Positions 18,786 to 28,554 of a stretch of 64,000 nucleotides of DNA are shown piece after piece. The first letter of the stretch is position 1, and each line of letters opens with the position of its first letter. Below the pieces are notes generated by a model that worked only from the letters and a program-made list of their open reading frames with translations, searched no databases and was not told the origin of the DNA. The DNA lies in contig NZ_CP016286.1 in NCBI RefSeq assembly GCF_001679785.1, positions 3,962,001 to 4,026,000 on the forward strand. Reading direction: 5' to 3'. This DNA comes from Rhizobium leguminosarum (GTDB lineage: Bacteria > Pseudomonadota > Alphaproteobacteria > Rhizobiales > Rhizobiaceae). The position numbers and the translations under genes were made by a program.

Positions 18786-18815
18786 TAACACCGGCCGCCG
18801 CCATAGGCGGCCGGC
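18786..18815 (-). terminator. Possible terminator hairpin after bfr
   Basis: On the minus strand GCCGGCCGCC-TAT-GGCGGCGGCCGG forms a GC-rich stem with a small bulge just after the bfr stop. There is no good T-tract, so this is weak. Confidence 0.4.
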
Positions 18816-18829
18816 ATCCCGTTCGAATA

Positions 18830-19315
18830 TTATTCGGCTTCGTTGGCGGAATCGGCGTTAAGCTGGCCGTATTTGCTCTCGCCGATTTTCTCGAGCAGGT
18901 CGATCTGTGTTTCGAGGAAGTCGATATGACCTTCCTCGTCCGCCAGCAGCTCCTCGAAAAGTTTCATGGAAACGTAATCGCCGGCGTCATGACAGATATC
19001 GCGCGACTTTTTGTAGGCCGCGCGGGCGTCGTACTCGCCAGCAAGATCGGCTTCCAGAACTTCCTTGACGTTCTGGCCGATGCGAAGAGGTGCAAGGGTC
19101 TGCAGATTGGGATGGCCTTCGAGGAAGATGATGCGTGCAACAAGCCGGTCGGCATGGTGCATCTCTTCGATGGATTCGGCGCGCTCCTTCTTGGCGAGCT
19201 TGGTGTAACCCCAGTCCTCAAGAAGACGATAATGAACCCAGTATTGGTTGACCGCACCGAGTTCGAGGAACAACGCCTCGTTAAGCCGCTCGATGACCTT
19301 TTTGTCGCCTTTCAA
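18830..19315 (-). CDS. bfr: Bacterioferritin
   Basis: Bacterioferritin forms a 24-mer that oxidises and stores iron and binds haem. The 161-residue protein keeps every key position in standard numbering: ferroxidase ligands Glu18, Glu51, His54, the later EYDARAAY Glu and [11 protein letters not shown]lu/His, and the haem ligand Met52 in EEMHHADR. The start is TTG 19315 ([26 protein letters not shown]) with AGGAG 8 nt upstream; the ORF extends further but without support. It overlaps the upstream bfd by 35 nt. Confidence 0.96.
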   Translation of the reverse strand: MKGDKKVIERLNEALFLELGAVNQYWVHYRLLEDWGYTKLAKKERAESIEEMHHADRLVARIIFLEGHPNLQTLAPLRIGQNVKEVLEADLAGEYDARAAYKKSRDICHDAGDYVSMKLFEELLADEEGHIDFLETQIDLLEKIGESKYGQLNADSANEAE

Positions 19316-19592
19316 TGTCCGCTCTCCTGTTTTCCTCATGGAATTGTTTCAAGCGGGACATGAAATCAAATATTTCGGCCTCCGTCGAGTGGCGACGGGC
19401 GTGATATTCCTCGGTTGTCTGGATAATGAGGTCGACGACGTTGGGGAAACAGCCGCAGCAGCGGCCGCGTTTTTCCATAGCGTGGTAGACTTTCGCAGGC
19501 ACGATAAGCTGCCAACAGTCTTCATCGAGAAGGTTGGTGATAACCTCCCGGATTTCTTTATCGGTTATGTAATTGCAGCTGCAGACAAGCAC
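19281..19592 (-). CDS. bfd: Bacterioferritin-associated ferredoxin-like [2Fe-2S] protein
   Basis: The BFD-type [2Fe-2S] domain is seen in [17 protein letters not shown] and [15 protein letters not shown], with four candidate cluster cysteines (C-x-C and C-x2-C). Bfd delivers electrons to bacterioferritin to release iron. The protein is about 103 residues from the GTG at 19592, longer than E. coli Bfd because of a charged C-terminal tail ([19 protein letters not shown]). The tail's coding sequence overlaps the start of bfr by 35 nt, so the pair is likely coupled. The start codon is uncertain; the frame remains open to 19712. TTGACA about 60 nt upstream may be part of its promoter. Confidence 0.85.
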   Translation of the reverse strand: MLVCSCNYITDKEIREVITNLLDEDCWQLIVPAKVYHAMEKRGRCCGCFPNVVDLIIQTTEEYHARRHSTEAEIFDFMSRLKQFHEENRRADIERRQKGHRAA

Positions 19593-19803
19593 GTCTTCAT
19601 TCCAAACATGACACTGACTATCGTGTTTTCTGCTAAAGAAGATGGTGGCTGTCAAGAAAAAATTCGAGCCCCGCATCATTGAATAGCGGTGTCCGGTGAG
19701 GCCTTCATGCATATCGTCCGGGATTATGCAGCGGTTTCAGTGTGATGACAACCATAAAGGCAATTGAAGCGCGCCGCATGGTCTTGATCGATGCGATGCA
19801 TTT

Positions 19804-22800
19804 TTAATGAAAGTTGCGTCCGCGCGGCATCACCTGAGCCGTTTCTGCCGCGCCCGCATGGCGGCCCGAGGCAACCACCCGTTTTTCCAGCTCGGCCCTC
19901 TCCTGCGCATTTACAAGCTTTTTCTGCCGCTGATCAGCACCCGGCCTCAGCACCTCGTCTGCCCGCTCGCAGACGCCGAAACGCCGGGCCTCGCGTTGCA
20001 GGATACCGAGCGCCGGCGTCATGTCCTCGATATGCTCGACGACGGTATGGATCACCCCGCTCTGGCTTTGCAGCCTGCCGCGGATTTTCACCAGCCGGGC
20101 GCCCATCACGACCGAGCGGTATTTGTCGAACATTTTCGACCAGACAATCACATTGGCCACGCCGGTCTCGTCTTCCAGCGTCATGAAGATCACACCTTTG
20201 GCCGAACCCGGCCGCTGGCGCACCAGCACGAGGCCCGCGATCGTCACCCTCTTTCCGTTCGCGACCTTCAACAGATCGACATTGCGTGTCACACCGGCCT
20301 TGCGCAATTCCTCGCGCAGGAAGGACAGGGGGTGCGCCTTCAGCGACAAAGAGAGATAACGGTAATCCTCGATGACCTGCTCTCCGGGCAGCATTTCCGG
20401 CAGCTTTGCTGCAGGCTCGATCTGGAGGTCGACATGACGGACCTGCTCGAAAAGCGGCAGCTCCTCGGCAGCACTCTTCACATCCAGCGCCCGCACCGCC
20501 CAGAGCGCGTCGCGTCGCGATAGTTTGAGGGATTGGAATGCATCCGCATCCGCCAATCGCTCGATGACGGATTTCTGCAGACCCGACCGTAGCCAGAGAT
20601 CGCGGACCGAGCTGTAGCCTTCGCCTCGATTGCTGACGAGCCGTTCCATATCGTCTGTCGAAAGGCCCTTGATCTGCCGGAAACCCAGCCGCACCGCATG
20701 GCGGGTCTTGATGATCTCGCGCATCTTCTCATGCCGGAAATCGATGGCATTCCGATCGAAGGCAGCTTCCTCCAGGCCGCAATCCCAGTTCGATTCATTG
20801 ATATCGACCGGCAGGATCTTGACCCCGTGCTCGCGTGCATCCCGCACCAGTTGCGCCGGTGCATAAAACCCCATCGGCTGGGAATTCAGCATCGCCGCAC
20901 AGAAAACGTCGGGATAATAGGCCTTGAGCCATGAGGAGGCATAGACGAGCAGCGCGAAGGAGGCGGCATGGCTTTCCGGGAAACCGTATTCGCCGAAGCC
21001 TTTGATCTGGTTGAAACACTGCTGCGCGAATTCCTGGGCATAGCCCTTTGAGACCATTCCTTCGATGAACCGCTTTTCGAAGTTACCGATCGTACCCGTT
21101 CTCTTGAATGTTGCCATCGCTCTGCGAAGCTTGTCGGCTTCCGCCGGCCTGAATCCTGCTGCGGTAATGGCGATCTGCATGGCCTGTTCCTGGAACAAGG
21201 GCACGCCGAGGGTTCTTTCCAGAACAGTTTCCAGCTCCTTGCTCGGATATTCGATCGGAATGTTCTTGGCCCGCTGCTCCCGGCGCTTCAAATAGGGATG
21301 CACCATGTCGCCCTGGATCGGACCCGGCCGCACGATCGCCACCTCGATGACGAGGTCGTAGAATCGCGTCGGCCGGAGACGCGGCAGCATGCTCATCTGC
21401 GCCCGGCTTTCGATCTGGAAGACCCCGAGCGTATCGGCCCTGCCCATCATCTCGTAAACCGGCTCGCCTTCGTTCCCATGTTCCTTATTGCCAAGGTCTG
21501 CGAGCGTCTTCTTCACATCGTAATGCAATTCAAGCAGCGAAAAAGCCTTTCGCAGACAGGTCAGCATGCCGAGTGCCAGCACATCCACCTTGAGGATCTT
21601 GACGTTGTCGAGGTCGTCCTTGTCCCACTCGATCATGTAGCGATCCGGCATCGCCGTCTTCATGATCGGCACCACCTCGTCGAGCCGATCCCGCGTGATG
21701 ACGAAGCCGCCGACATGCTGGGTGAGGTGGCGCGGGAAGCCGAGAAGCTCGGAGGCATATTTCAGCACGTTCCGCGTCACCGGATCCTTGACGTCGAGGC
21801 CGGCCGCCTTGGCATCGCGTTCGGAAAGATTGTCCTCCGACCACCCCCAGACGAGACTGCTGATCGCCGACTGGACATCCTCCGACAGCCCGAAGGCCTT
21901 GGCGACCTCGCGGCCGGCCGAACGGGTGCGGTAGGTGGTCACCCCTGCCGTCAGTCCCGCATGTTCTCTTTTGTAGTTTTTGTAAATAAACTGGATGACC
22001 TCTTCACGCCGGTCATGCTCGAAATCGACATCGATATCCGGCGGTTCGTCGCGATCCATCGAAATGAAGCGGTCGAAGAGCAGTGTGCTCTTTTCGGGAT
22101 CGACTTCCGTTATCTCGAGACAATAGCAGATGACCGAATTTGCCGCCGATCCGCGCCCCTGGCACAAGACCTTGAGTTCATAGCGGGCGTGCTGGATGAT
22201 CCTGTGCACCGTCAGGAAATAGGAGGCATATTTCTTATCCCCAATGAGTTTCAGTTCATAATCGATCTGTTGCGCCACCTTGGGCGGGATACCCTCGGGA
22301 TAGCGTCTTACCGCTCCCGCTCTCGTCAGCCTTTCGAGAGTCTCCTGCGGCGTTTCGCCGGGATCGTTTTCTGGCGGATAATTGTGCTCCAGTTCCTTCA
22401 GCGAAAAGGTCAAGCTGTCGAAAAATACCTGCGTGTTCTCGACCGCACCGGGATAGTCCCGGAAGATCCGGGCCATTTCACGTGAATCCTTGAGGTAGCG
22501 TTCGGCATTCGGCGCCAGCAGGAAACCGGCTTGCGCTATCTGTACATGCTCCCGGATCGCGATCACGACATCCGAAAGCGGCCGGCGTTCGGGATGATGG
22601 TAAAGCGGTTGGTTGGTGGCAATCAGCGGCACACGGTTTCGGGCAGCAAGCATGGCAAGCACCGCAAAGACCTGCCTGTCGCGGCCGTCATAGGCTGGCG
22701 CCAGCGCCATAAAAAAAGCCTTGCGGAAGCGTCTGCGAAACCGTTCCAGGTAATCTTCCAGCGTCGACTGAGCCGCCTGATGATCGACAAGGGTGCGATC

Positions 22801-23268
22801 GGGAACGAGGGCAAGCATCATTTCGTCCCCCCATTCCATGAGTTCCGCTTCCGTCAGAATGCAGCTTCCCTTGACCGCTTCCTCCTTCAGATTGCCGGCG
22901 CTCAGAAGGCGGCAGAGGTTTGCCCAGCCTCGCCGGTTTTGCGGATAGGCAAGGATATCAGGCGTTCCGTCGGAAAAGACGAGACGGGCGCCTGGTTGAA
23001 CCCGGATAGGATCGAGGATGACCTCCATTTTTCCTTCCTTCTTCGCTTCGGCCAGAATCTCATCCCTGTTCTTGTATCTCTCCTCAAGTTGCTCCGCCTG
23101 CGCATGCGCCCGCACCACGCCAGCAACCGAATTCCGGTCCGCTATGCCGAGGCCGCCAAGCTTCAGATAAGCGGCCTGTACGACCATCTCTTCCGGGCCA
23201 GAGGCGCCTTCAAGAAACGAGAAATTCGTCCTTGTGCCGATCTCAAAGAATGCGCGCGTGGTTGTCAT
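19804..23268 (-). CDS. dnaE2: Error-prone DNA polymerase III alpha subunit
   Basis: DnaE2 (also called ImuC) carries out mutagenic translesion synthesis with ImuA and ImuB. The 1154-residue C-family polymerase begins with a PHP domain ([23 protein letters not shown]). The palm domain has the catalytic aspartates in [18 protein letters not shown] near residues 408-425 and [41 protein letters not shown] in outline, followed by an OB domain ([29 protein letters not shown]). The C-terminus is shorter than in replicative DnaE1, as expected. Its ATG overlaps the imuB stop by 4 nt. It is the third gene of the LexA-controlled cassette. Confidence 0.97.
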   Translation of the reverse strand: MTTTRAFFEIGTRTNFSFLEGASGPEEMVVQAAYLKLGGLGIADRNSVAGVVRAHAQAEQLEERYKNRDEILAEAKKEGKMEVILDPIRVQPGARLVFSDGTPDILAYPQNRRGWANLCRLLSAGNLKEEAVKGSCILTEAELMEWGDEMMLALVPDRTLVDHQAAQSTLEDYLERFRRRFRKAFFMALAPAYDGRDRQVFAVLAMLAARNRVPLIATNQPLYHHPERRPLSDVVIAIREHVQIAQAGFLLAPNAERYLKDSREMARIFRDYPGAVENTQVFFDSLTFSLKELEHNYPPENDPGETPQETLERLTRAGAVRRYPEGIPPKVAQQIDYELKLIGDKKYASYFLTVHRIIQHARYELKVLCQGRGSAANSVICYCLEITEVDPEKSTLLFDRFISMDRDEPPDIDVDFEHDRREEVIQFIYKNYKREHAGLTAGVTTYRTRSAGREVAKAFGLSEDVQSAISSLVWGWSEDNLSERDAKAAGLDVKDPVTRNVLKYASELLGFPRHLTQHVGGFVITRDRLDEVVPIMKTAMPDRYMIEWDKDDLDNVKILKVDVLALGMLTCLRKAFSLLELHYDVKKTLADLGNKEHGNEGEPVYEMMGRADTLGVFQIESRAQMSMLPRLRPTRFYDLVIEVAIVRPGPIQGDMVHPYLKRREQRAKNIPIEYPSKELETVLERTLGVPLFQEQAMQIAITAAGFRPAEADKLRRAMATFKRTGTIGNFEKRFIEGMVSKGYAQEFAQQCFNQIKGFGEYGFPESHAASFALLVYASSWLKAYYPDVFCAAMLNSQPMGFYAPAQLVRDAREHGVKILPVDINESNWDCGLEEAAFDRNAIDFRHEKMREIIKTRHAVRLGFRQIKGLSTDDMERLVSNRGEGYSSVRDLWLRSGLQKSVIERLADADAFQSLKLSRRDALWAVRALDVKSAAEELPLFEQVRHVDLQIEPAAKLPEMLPGEQVIEDYRYLSLSLKAHPLSFLREELRKAGVTRNVDLLKVANGKRVTIAGLVLVRQRPGSAKGVIFMTLEDETGVANVIVWSKMFDKYRSVVMGARLVKIRGRLQSQSGVIHTVVEHIEDMTPALGILQREARRFGVCERADEVLRPGADQRQKKLVNAQERAELEKRVVASGRHAGAAETAQVMPRGRNFH

Positions 23269-24875
23269 GCGAACACGCCATGCATGAACCAGCGAGGGTC
23301 AAGCTCCTGACCATAAAAGCCCCGCCGATAGATCCAGAAGCGATGTCCGGTCTCATCCTCGATGCGGAAATAGTCACGCGCCTCGGCGTCATCCCCATCG
23401 ATCCACCACTCCATGGCAATCCGTTCCGGCCCTTCGCTTCTTGCCACCTGATGCTGCATCCGCCGCCAGCGGAAGATCTGCGGCGGACCATCGGGCACTT
23501 CGGCAAGTATGGTCTCGACGGGCTCCGGCGTTGCAAAGAGCCGTAGCGGGCGCTCTTCGCGGAAAGGAAGCTGGATGTCCTGCGCTGCCTTCCGCCTGGG
23601 AAGGCTCTCCATCACAGGAACCGTGATGACGGCGCGTTCCGGCACATGGCTCTCGCGGAGCTGAAAGCTTTGCAGGCAATCCGCACCAAGCCGGGCCGAG
23701 ACCCGGTCGACGAAGGCCGAAAGCGAGATCTCTCCCTGCCGGTCGCCCTCGAAATCACCCTGCGTCTCGTTGAAGGGATCGTGCCGCAACACATTCAACC
23801 GCAGGATCTCGAAGCCATAGCCGGCATCGAGATCGTCATAGACCGCCTGCAATCTCTCGGAAAAAAGCCCGGCGATGAACTTTGGTTCGCGAAGCGGCTG
23901 CGAAGCGCCGACGGAGATACGAAAGACCCTGCCATCGACGCGGAACAGGACCAGTTCGAACACCCGCCCGCCAGCCCCCCGCACCTCCAGCGACGGCTGC
24001 AGCGATAAGGCGACCTGCCTGGTGACGGCAAGGATCTGCTCTTCCGTCCCGATGGGCTCGATCAGCCGGCTTTCGGCCGAAAGGCTGGCAACAGGACGCC
24101 GGGGCGAGACCGGCTCCTCTTCACGTCCCAGCGCCTGGTCGAGACGCAGAAGCAGTTCCGGGCCGAACCGGCGGGTCAGCGGCGCTCGCGGTGCATCGAT
24201 AACGTCGCCGACATATTTCAGACCGAGCTTCTTCAGGGCATCGACGGTTTGTCCTTCCAGCCGCAAGGCTGCGACCGGCAAGGACATCAGCACATGTTCC
24301 GTCTCTTCGTCCTCGATCACGCCGCCTTGCCCGAAGCGGGACGCGGCCCAGGAAAGGCCGGGCGACGATGAGACCGCGCCGCGGGCATCGAACCCCATAT
24401 GGAAAAGCCGCGACAGCACATCCCTAAGAAGCGCCTTTTCACCGCCGAAGAGATGGGCGCAGCCGCTAATGTCGAGAAACAGCCCGTCCTTGCCGTCGAA
24501 CGCCACCAGCGGCGTATAACGGTCGCACCAGTCGGCAATTGCCTCCAGCAACCGGCGGTCGGCTGCCGGATCCTCTTCCGCGACCTCGAGCAGCGGGTAC
24601 ATGGCGCGCGCTTCGGCAACGCCCAGCTCCTTCTTCAACCCCAGCCTCTCGGCCAACTCGTCCAGTGCCGTCAGCCGCATGGCATTGTTGAGCTTGCCGG
24701 AACAGACGATAGGCGGCGTCTCAGGACGCCCTTTCGAACGCCAGGAGAGCCCCCATCGCCTGCGGGCGATGCGGTCCGTTGGCAGATGCGGGAAGCTGAG
24801 CGCCAGAATGCGCTGACTGTTCGCCTGGAGGACGAACGAGGTTTGGTTCGGCGACAGGGAAAAATTCGCGTTCAT
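23265..24875 (-). CDS. imuB: ImuB, inactive Y-family polymerase-like protein
   Basis: ImuB is the hub of the mutasome, binding the beta clamp, ImuA and DnaE2. The 536-residue protein has Y-family features ([34 protein letters not shown]; helix-hairpin-helix region [29 protein letters not shown]). It appears to lack the acidic catalytic set of active Y-family polymerases, as is usual for ImuB. The start at ATG 24875, with GGAG 10 nt upstream, makes its first 155 nt overlap the end of imuA in another frame. A later start at about RILALSF is conceivable. It ends in a 4-nt overlap with dnaE2. Confidence 0.93.
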   Translation of the reverse strand: MNANFSLSPNQTSFVLQANSQRILALSFPHLPTDRIARRRWGLSWRSKGRPETPPIVCSGKLNNAMRLTALDELAERLGLKKELGVAEARAMYPLLEVAEEDPAADRRLLEAIADWCDRYTPLVAFDGKDGLFLDISGCAHLFGGEKALLRDVLSRLFHMGFDARGAVSSSPGLSWAASRFGQGGVIEDEETEHVLMSLPVAALRLEGQTVDALKKLGLKYVGDVIDAPRAPLTRRFGPELLLRLDQALGREEEPVSPRRPVASLSAESRLIEPIGTEEQILAVTRQVALSLQPSLEVRGAGGRVFELVLFRVDGRVFRISVGASQPLREPKFIAGLFSERLQAVYDDLDAGYGFEILRLNVLRHDPFNETQGDFEGDRQGEISLSAFVDRVSARLGADCLQSFQLRESHVPERAVITVPVMESLPRRKAAQDIQLPFREERPLRLFATPEPVETILAEVPDGPPQIFRWRRMQHQVARSEGPERIAMEWWIDGDDAEARDYFRIEDETGHRFWIYRRGFYGQELDPRWFMHGVFA

Positions 24876-25665
24876 GGGGATTCCACTCCAGAAGAAAGGA
24901 CAGAGCGGCCGGATTGCGGCTCTTCTCCAGCGTCAGACGAAAAATCGGATTGCCGATGCTGCCGGAAAGTTTCGATCCATCCGGCAACGGCCGCAGAGCG
25001 GACGGGGCCGGTTCGACATGCAGACGCAAGGACGCACTGCTTGCCTCCTCCGCCCCGGCCTGACGGACAAGAAAGAGCGGACGGCGGGCAGCATGCGCCC
25101 TGAGACTAAGCCTGCGGCTTTCGGTCAGGCCGAAATGGGCGGGATTGCCCCGTACTTCGAAGATGACGGCCGAGAAGGCAGCGCTTTCCACCGCGGCCTC
25201 CGCCAGCCAGAGCGCCTCGTCCAGCTTGCGCGGCGCGGCATGGAGAAACCGCTCCGGGCTTAGGCCGAAATCCCGAAGCCCGGGGGCATAGGGACGACCG
25301 GCCTCCAGCGTGCCGACGGCATCGCCGATCCAGAGCAACGGCAGAAGGCGGCCGGCATCCGCTTCCTGTTTTTGCAGCCGCGCGGCAACAGCCATCGCCA
25401 GCCCGCTTGCAGCACCGGCATCGCGAGACAGAGCGGAACGGAATTCGGTGATCGCATCGAGCGGCAGGCCGCCTTCCAGCGCCCCGTCGAGAACCTCCAC
25501 CCCAAACGGCAGGGGCGGCAGCGTGCGCTCCTGGCGGGCCTTATGTCCTTCCGCCAAGGCTTCCCGTTCCGCTGCGGCAAGCGCCGGCGCGGGCCTTCCC
25601 TCCAGCCTGGCGATGGTTTCGCGGAGCGCAAAAAGCCGCTCGCGCGCCAGGGCGTGCTGCGCCAT
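24721..25665 (-). CDS. imuA: ImuA, SOS mutagenesis RecA-like accessory protein
   Basis: This 314-residue protein is a degenerate RecA-like partner of ImuB and DnaE2 in damage-induced mutagenesis. LPFGVEVLDGALEGGLPLDAITEF is the family N-terminal motif, and RLLPLLWIGDAVGTLEAG and LSLRAHAARRPLFLVRQ follow. GGAG lies 6 nt before ATG 25665; a TTG 12 nt upstream is an alternative start. A LexA box (25686-25700) lies 21 nt upstream. Its 3' end overlaps imuB heavily. Confidence 0.92.
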   Translation of the reverse strand: MAQHALARERLFALRETIARLEGRPAPALAAAEREALAEGHKARQERTLPPLPFGVEVLDGALEGGLPLDAITEFRSALSRDAGAASGLAMAVAARLQKQEADAGRLLPLLWIGDAVGTLEAGRPYAPGLRDFGLSPERFLHAAPRKLDEALWLAEAAVESAAFSAVIFEVRGNPAHFGLTESRRLSLRAHAARRPLFLVRQAGAEEASSASLRLHVEPAPSALRPLPDGSKLSGSIGNPIFRLTLEKSRNPAALSFLLEWNPHEREFFPVAEPNLVRPPGEQSAHSGAQLPASANGPHRPQAMGALLAFERAS

Positions 25666-25685
25666 GGCGTTCTCCAATCCGTCTT

Positions 25686-25700
25686 GTTCCTGTTATGTTC
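25686..25700. promoter_or_regulatory. LexA (SOS) box, GTTC-N7-GTTC
   Basis: GTTC at 25686-25689 and GTTC at 25697-25700 are separated by 7 nt, an exact match to the alphaproteobacterial LexA direct-repeat operator. It lies just upstream of imuA-imuB-dnaE2, a known LexA target in this class. Confidence 0.92.
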
Positions 25701-25826
25701 TTATAGATTCCAGAGAGCTAATGAAGAGTCAACGGCCATTTTCTATGAAAATATTCCTGCCTTTGATTCCGCACTCGAAAATCGGCGATAAAGGTTCTAT
25801 ATGGGCCCCCAAAGGAAGGAATATTC

Positions 25827-26264
25827 ATGGCCCGCATAGACCAGAGCGATGATTGGCGGGACCGCCATGCGCCGACGATCAGCGCCTTCGAGTCGCTGGC
25901 CATGGAGGCCTACAGCCATCTGCCGGATGAATTCCGCCAGCTGACGACCAACCTCACGATCGAGATCGAGGATTTCCCCGATGACGACGTTTTCGAGGAC
26001 ATGGCGCTGGAAACCCCTTTCGATCTGCTCGGCCTTTTCGAGGGCAGGGGCATTTCCGAACGTTTCACGGTGGAAACCGGCGAGATGCCGAACCGCATCC
26101 GCCTCTACCGCCGTCCCATTCTCGACTACTGGGCTGAGAACGACGAGACGCTCGGCGATATCATCACCCACGTCCTGATCCACGAGATCGGCCACCATTT
26201 CGGGCTGAGCGACGATGACATGGAGCGGATCGAGGCAAGCGCCGAGGAAGCCGCCGAGCGATAG
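25827..26264 (+). CDS. Metallopeptidase family protein (zincin-like)
   Basis: The 145-residue protein carries HEIGHHFGLSDDDM near residues 117-130, a zinc-binding HExxH motif with a following acidic segment, as in the small predicted Zn-dependent protease family (zincin_1 / PF06262-like). The N-terminal half is acidic and family-typical (SHLPDEFRQLTTNLTIEIEDFPDDDVFEDM, in outline). GGAAGGAATATTC precedes ATG 25827. It is probably cytoplasmic; no signal peptide is seen. Substrate unknown. It is followed by an inverted copy of the rhizobial palindromic repeat. Confidence 0.88.
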   Translation: MARIDQSDDWRDRHAPTISAFESLAMEAYSHLPDEFRQLTTNLTIEIEDFPDDDVFEDMALETPFDLLGLFEGRGISERFTVETGEMPNRIRLYRRPILDYWAENDETLGDIITHVLIHEIGHHFGLSDDDMERIEASAEEAAER

Positions 26265-26265
26265 A

Positions 26266-26366
26266 GCGCCGCGCGTCCAAGGACGCGCTAAGGACGTTCT
26301 ATCACTTTCAATCACGCATAATCCTTTCCGAAAATCGATTACGATTTTCGGGGTTATGCGCTGAAA
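26266..26366 (-). repeat. Rhizobial bipartite palindromic repeat, copy B (inverted)
   Basis: Read on the minus strand, it has a GCGCATAA...TTATGCGT outer palindrome enclosing CCGAAAATCG/CGATTTTCGG, then TTGAAAGTGATAGAACGTCC and a GCGCGTCC/GGACGCGC hairpin. The order and spacing are as in copies A and C. Confidence 0.7.
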
Positions 26367-26368
26367 CC

Positions 26369-26575
26369 TCACTGCTCGGAGAGTTTCATCTCGGGATCGT
26401 AGTCCTTGCCTTCGACATGCTTGACGACGGCCTGGCCGCACTGCATCGCACCGGTTGCGGCATTGAAGGCATAGGTCGGCGAGCCCTCCAGCGACCAGCC
26501 CTTGTTGAGGGCGGCGGTGACCTTATGGCAGAAGGAAGCATCGTCGGGACCGGTCAGGAAGCGGTAGAGTTTCAT
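26369..26575 (-). CDS. DUF1737 domain small protein
   Basis: This small 68-residue protein (MKLYRFLTGPDDASFCHKVTAALNKGW...) carries the DUF1737 pattern: KLYRFLTGPDDASFCHKV and a GW-SLEGSPTYAFN segment. Function is unknown. Its ATG at 26575 overlaps the stop of the upstream lyase gene by one base (TGATG), so translation is probably coupled to it. A GTG immediately before is an alternative start. Confidence 0.8.
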   Translation of the reverse strand: MKLYRFLTGPDDASFCHKVTAALNKGWSLEGSPTYAFNAATGAMQCGQAVVKHVEGKDYDPEMKLSEQ

Positions 26576-27495
26576 CACATCGTCTTTCGTGCTGCAGCCT
26601 GGCGGGCTGCTATCAGGCGCGCTTTATGGACCAGACTTTCCGCCTGGACAAGATGCAGCCGCTCGACCATCCGCCCGCCTGCATTGATGACGTTCAGCCC
26701 ATCGGAGGCGGGGTCGGCAAAGGCTGATATGATCGCCTCCGCTTCCGCAATCGCTGCCGGATCCGGGCCGAAATGCCGGTTGGCGGGCTCGATCTGCGCC
26801 GGATGGATCAGCATCTTGCCGGCAAAGCCCATGGCCCGGCCCTGCAGACATTCGACATCGAAACCCTGTTCGTCCCTGAAATCGTTGAAGACGCTGTCGA
26901 TCGCATCGAGCCCATAGGCGCTGACCGCAAGGACGACCTGCATCAGCCACGGCACGAGATAGGCCCGCCCCGGCTGCGGCAGCACGCCGGTTTCCTTGCG
27001 CAGGTCGTTCAGCCCGACGACGAGACAATCGAGCCGTGAGCCCGGCGTGCGCCCAGCTTCGGCAATGGCCGCCGTGTTCAGGATGCCGCGCGGTGTCTCG
27101 ATCATTGCCCAGATGCGCAGATCTTCCGGTGCATCGGCCTCGGAGAGAAGGTCACTGAGCGCCATGATATCCTGCGGTTCGTCGACCTTCGGCAGCAGCA
27201 CGGCATCGGGACCAAGCGCCGTCACCAGCTCCATGTCCGCCAGACCGAAATCGGTGGACAGACTGTTGATGCGGATGATCCGCTCCTTGCCTTGAAGCGG
27301 CCGAGCCGAAAAGAAATTCCTCAGATTTTCCCGCGCTTCCGCCTTCTTTTCCGGCGCCACGGAATCCTCAAGATCGAAGATCACCGCATCGCAATCGACC
27401 GCATGGGTTTTTTCGAGGGCGCGGGGATTGATGGCAGGCACGCTCAGCACCGAACGGCGCAGGCGGATGGAGCGGGTCGTAGGGTTTCGGCTCAT
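26575..27495 (-). CDS. HpcH/HpaI aldolase / CitE-like CoA ester lyase
   Basis: The 306-residue TIM-barrel protein belongs to the CitE/malyl-CoA lyase group. RRSVLSVPAINPRALEK, DAVIFDLEDSVAPEKKAEAR (metal-binding), RINSL, DAVLLPKVDEPQDI, WAMIETPRGILN (metal-binding Glu) and GKMLIHPAQIEPAN are conserved in order. It likely cleaves or hydrolyses a beta-hydroxyacyl-CoA such as a malyl-CoA, but the exact substrate is not resolvable by sequence alone. It lacks the partners of citrate lyase nearby. It is co-transcribed with the DUF1737 gene. Confidence 0.88.
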   Translation of the reverse strand: MSRNPTTRSIRLRRSVLSVPAINPRALEKTHAVDCDAVIFDLEDSVAPEKKAEARENLRNFFSARPLQGKERIIRINSLSTDFGLADMELVTALGPDAVLLPKVDEPQDIMALSDLLSEADAPEDLRIWAMIETPRGILNTAAIAEAGRTPGSRLDCLVVGLNDLRKETGVLPQPGRAYLVPWLMQVVLAVSAYGLDAIDSVFNDFRDEQGFDVECLQGRAMGFAGKMLIHPAQIEPANRHFGPDPAAIAEAEAIISAFADPASDGLNVINAGGRMVERLHLVQAESLVHKARLIAARQAAARKTM

Positions 27496-27633
27496 GGCGA
27501 ATTAGTGCCAAGCTTTGAAAGCCGAAGCAAGCAGCCCGCCCCCAGACATCTAGCAGAACAACAAAAAGCCATGCTTGCCTTGCAGAGAGGAAGGAGAAGG
27601 ACCACATTCCTTTCCGAAGAAAGGTCTCTAATC

Positions 27634-27867
27634 ATGCAGAACATTCGCTCCATCTTCCTCATGCTTGCCGGCGCCACCGTTTTCGTGGCCATGCTGCTTC
27701 TCACCTTTTCGGTGACGCTTGCCGTCGGCGGCATCCTGACCGTGCTCATGGTCGGACGCGCGCTTTCGATGAAGATGAAGCCCGCTCCGGTCCGCGCCAA
27801 GGCAAACAACGGCCAGCGCGAGATGCGGGTGTGGAACGACGGTCGCGGCACGATCATCGATCTCTGA
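27634..27867 (+). CDS. Small membrane protein of unknown function
   Basis: This 77-residue protein has one long or two short hydrophobic segments (IFLMLAGATVFVAMLLLTFSVTLAVGGILTVLMVG), then a basic tail (KMKPAPVRAKANNGQREMRVWNDGRGTIIDL). AAAGG lies 9 nt before ATG 27634. The open frame extends upstream but has no support there. I recognise no family; it is probably an inner-membrane protein. Confidence 0.7.
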   Translation: MQNIRSIFLMLAGATVFVAMLLLTFSVTLAVGGILTVLMVGRALSMKMKPAPVRAKANNGQREMRVWNDGRGTIIDL

Positions 27868-27997
27868 TCACCTTTTCGCTGAAAATTTTAGTTCGCTGAA
27901 AAATTTCGGCCGACACTGTCGGATCACGCTTCCATGCTACGTCCTTTGAAGCAGCCAGGCATTCAGCCGGCGTTCAAAAAACGAATGGAGGACAAGC

Positions 27998-28420
27998 ATG
28001 GATGCGACGACAGAGAGCAACCCGACCAAGATGCCACCGGTCAAGAACGGCCTGCTGCCCTATCTGACGGTCGGCGGCGCGGTGAAAGCTGCGGAGTTCT
28101 ACAAAAAGGCTTTCGGCGCCGAAGAGGCATATCTCGTGCCGGTCGACGAGAGCGGCAGAACGATGCATGTGCATCTCTACATCAACGGCAGTTCCCTGAT
28201 GCTGTCGGACGCCTATCCCGAATACGGCCATCCCTTCAAAGGCCATGAAGGCTTTGCAATCCAGCTGGTGATCGATGATATCGATTTCTGGTGGGATCGC
28301 GCGGTTGCCGCCGGCGCCGAAGTCGTCATGCCGGTCGAACTGATGTTCTGGGGCGACCGCTATGGCCAGCTTCGTGATCCGTTCGGCGTCCTTTGGGGGT
28401 TGAACGCACCGTCCAAATAA
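27998..28420 (+). CDS. VOC family protein (PhnB-like)
   Basis: The 140-residue protein is a single vicinal-oxygen-chelate module of the PhnB/YdcJ-like kind: LLPYLTVGGAVKAAEFYKKAFGAEE, MHVHLYINGSSLMLSDAYPEYG, FAIQLVIDDIDFWWDRAVAAGAEVVMP and GDRYGQLRDPFGVLW. Members are often annotated as glyoxalase-like, but catalytic roles are seldom known. GGAGG lies before the ATG. Confidence 0.88.
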   Translation: MDATTESNPTKMPPVKNGLLPYLTVGGAVKAAEFYKKAFGAEEAYLVPVDESGRTMHVHLYINGSSLMLSDAYPEYGHPFKGHEGFAIQLVIDDIDFWWDRAVAAGAEVVMPVELMFWGDRYGQLRDPFGVLWGLNAPSK

Positions 28421-28554
28421 GGGACAGGCGCAATTGGGCGGACCGCGCGAAACGTCGCGTGGCCGCCGTCTGTGAAAGATTCTCCTTCATTTCGGCGAAA
28501 AACTGGACTAGATGCAAATTCAGGAAGTAGATTTGCTGAAATGGAGCATGGGTC

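Noticed and set aside
19640..19665. Irr/Fur-like iron box upstream of bfd
   Set aside because: TTTAGCAGAAAA only partly resembles the ICE motif and lacks the second half; too weak to call.
21298..22485. Long plus-strand ORF opposite dnaE2
   Set aside because: His/Arg-rich shadow of a highly conserved polymerase gene.
22474..22490. TTTCACGTGAA inside dnaE2, parS-like
   Set aside because: Only about 12 of 16 positions fit the consensus and it lies within a conserved coding sequence, so chance is likely.
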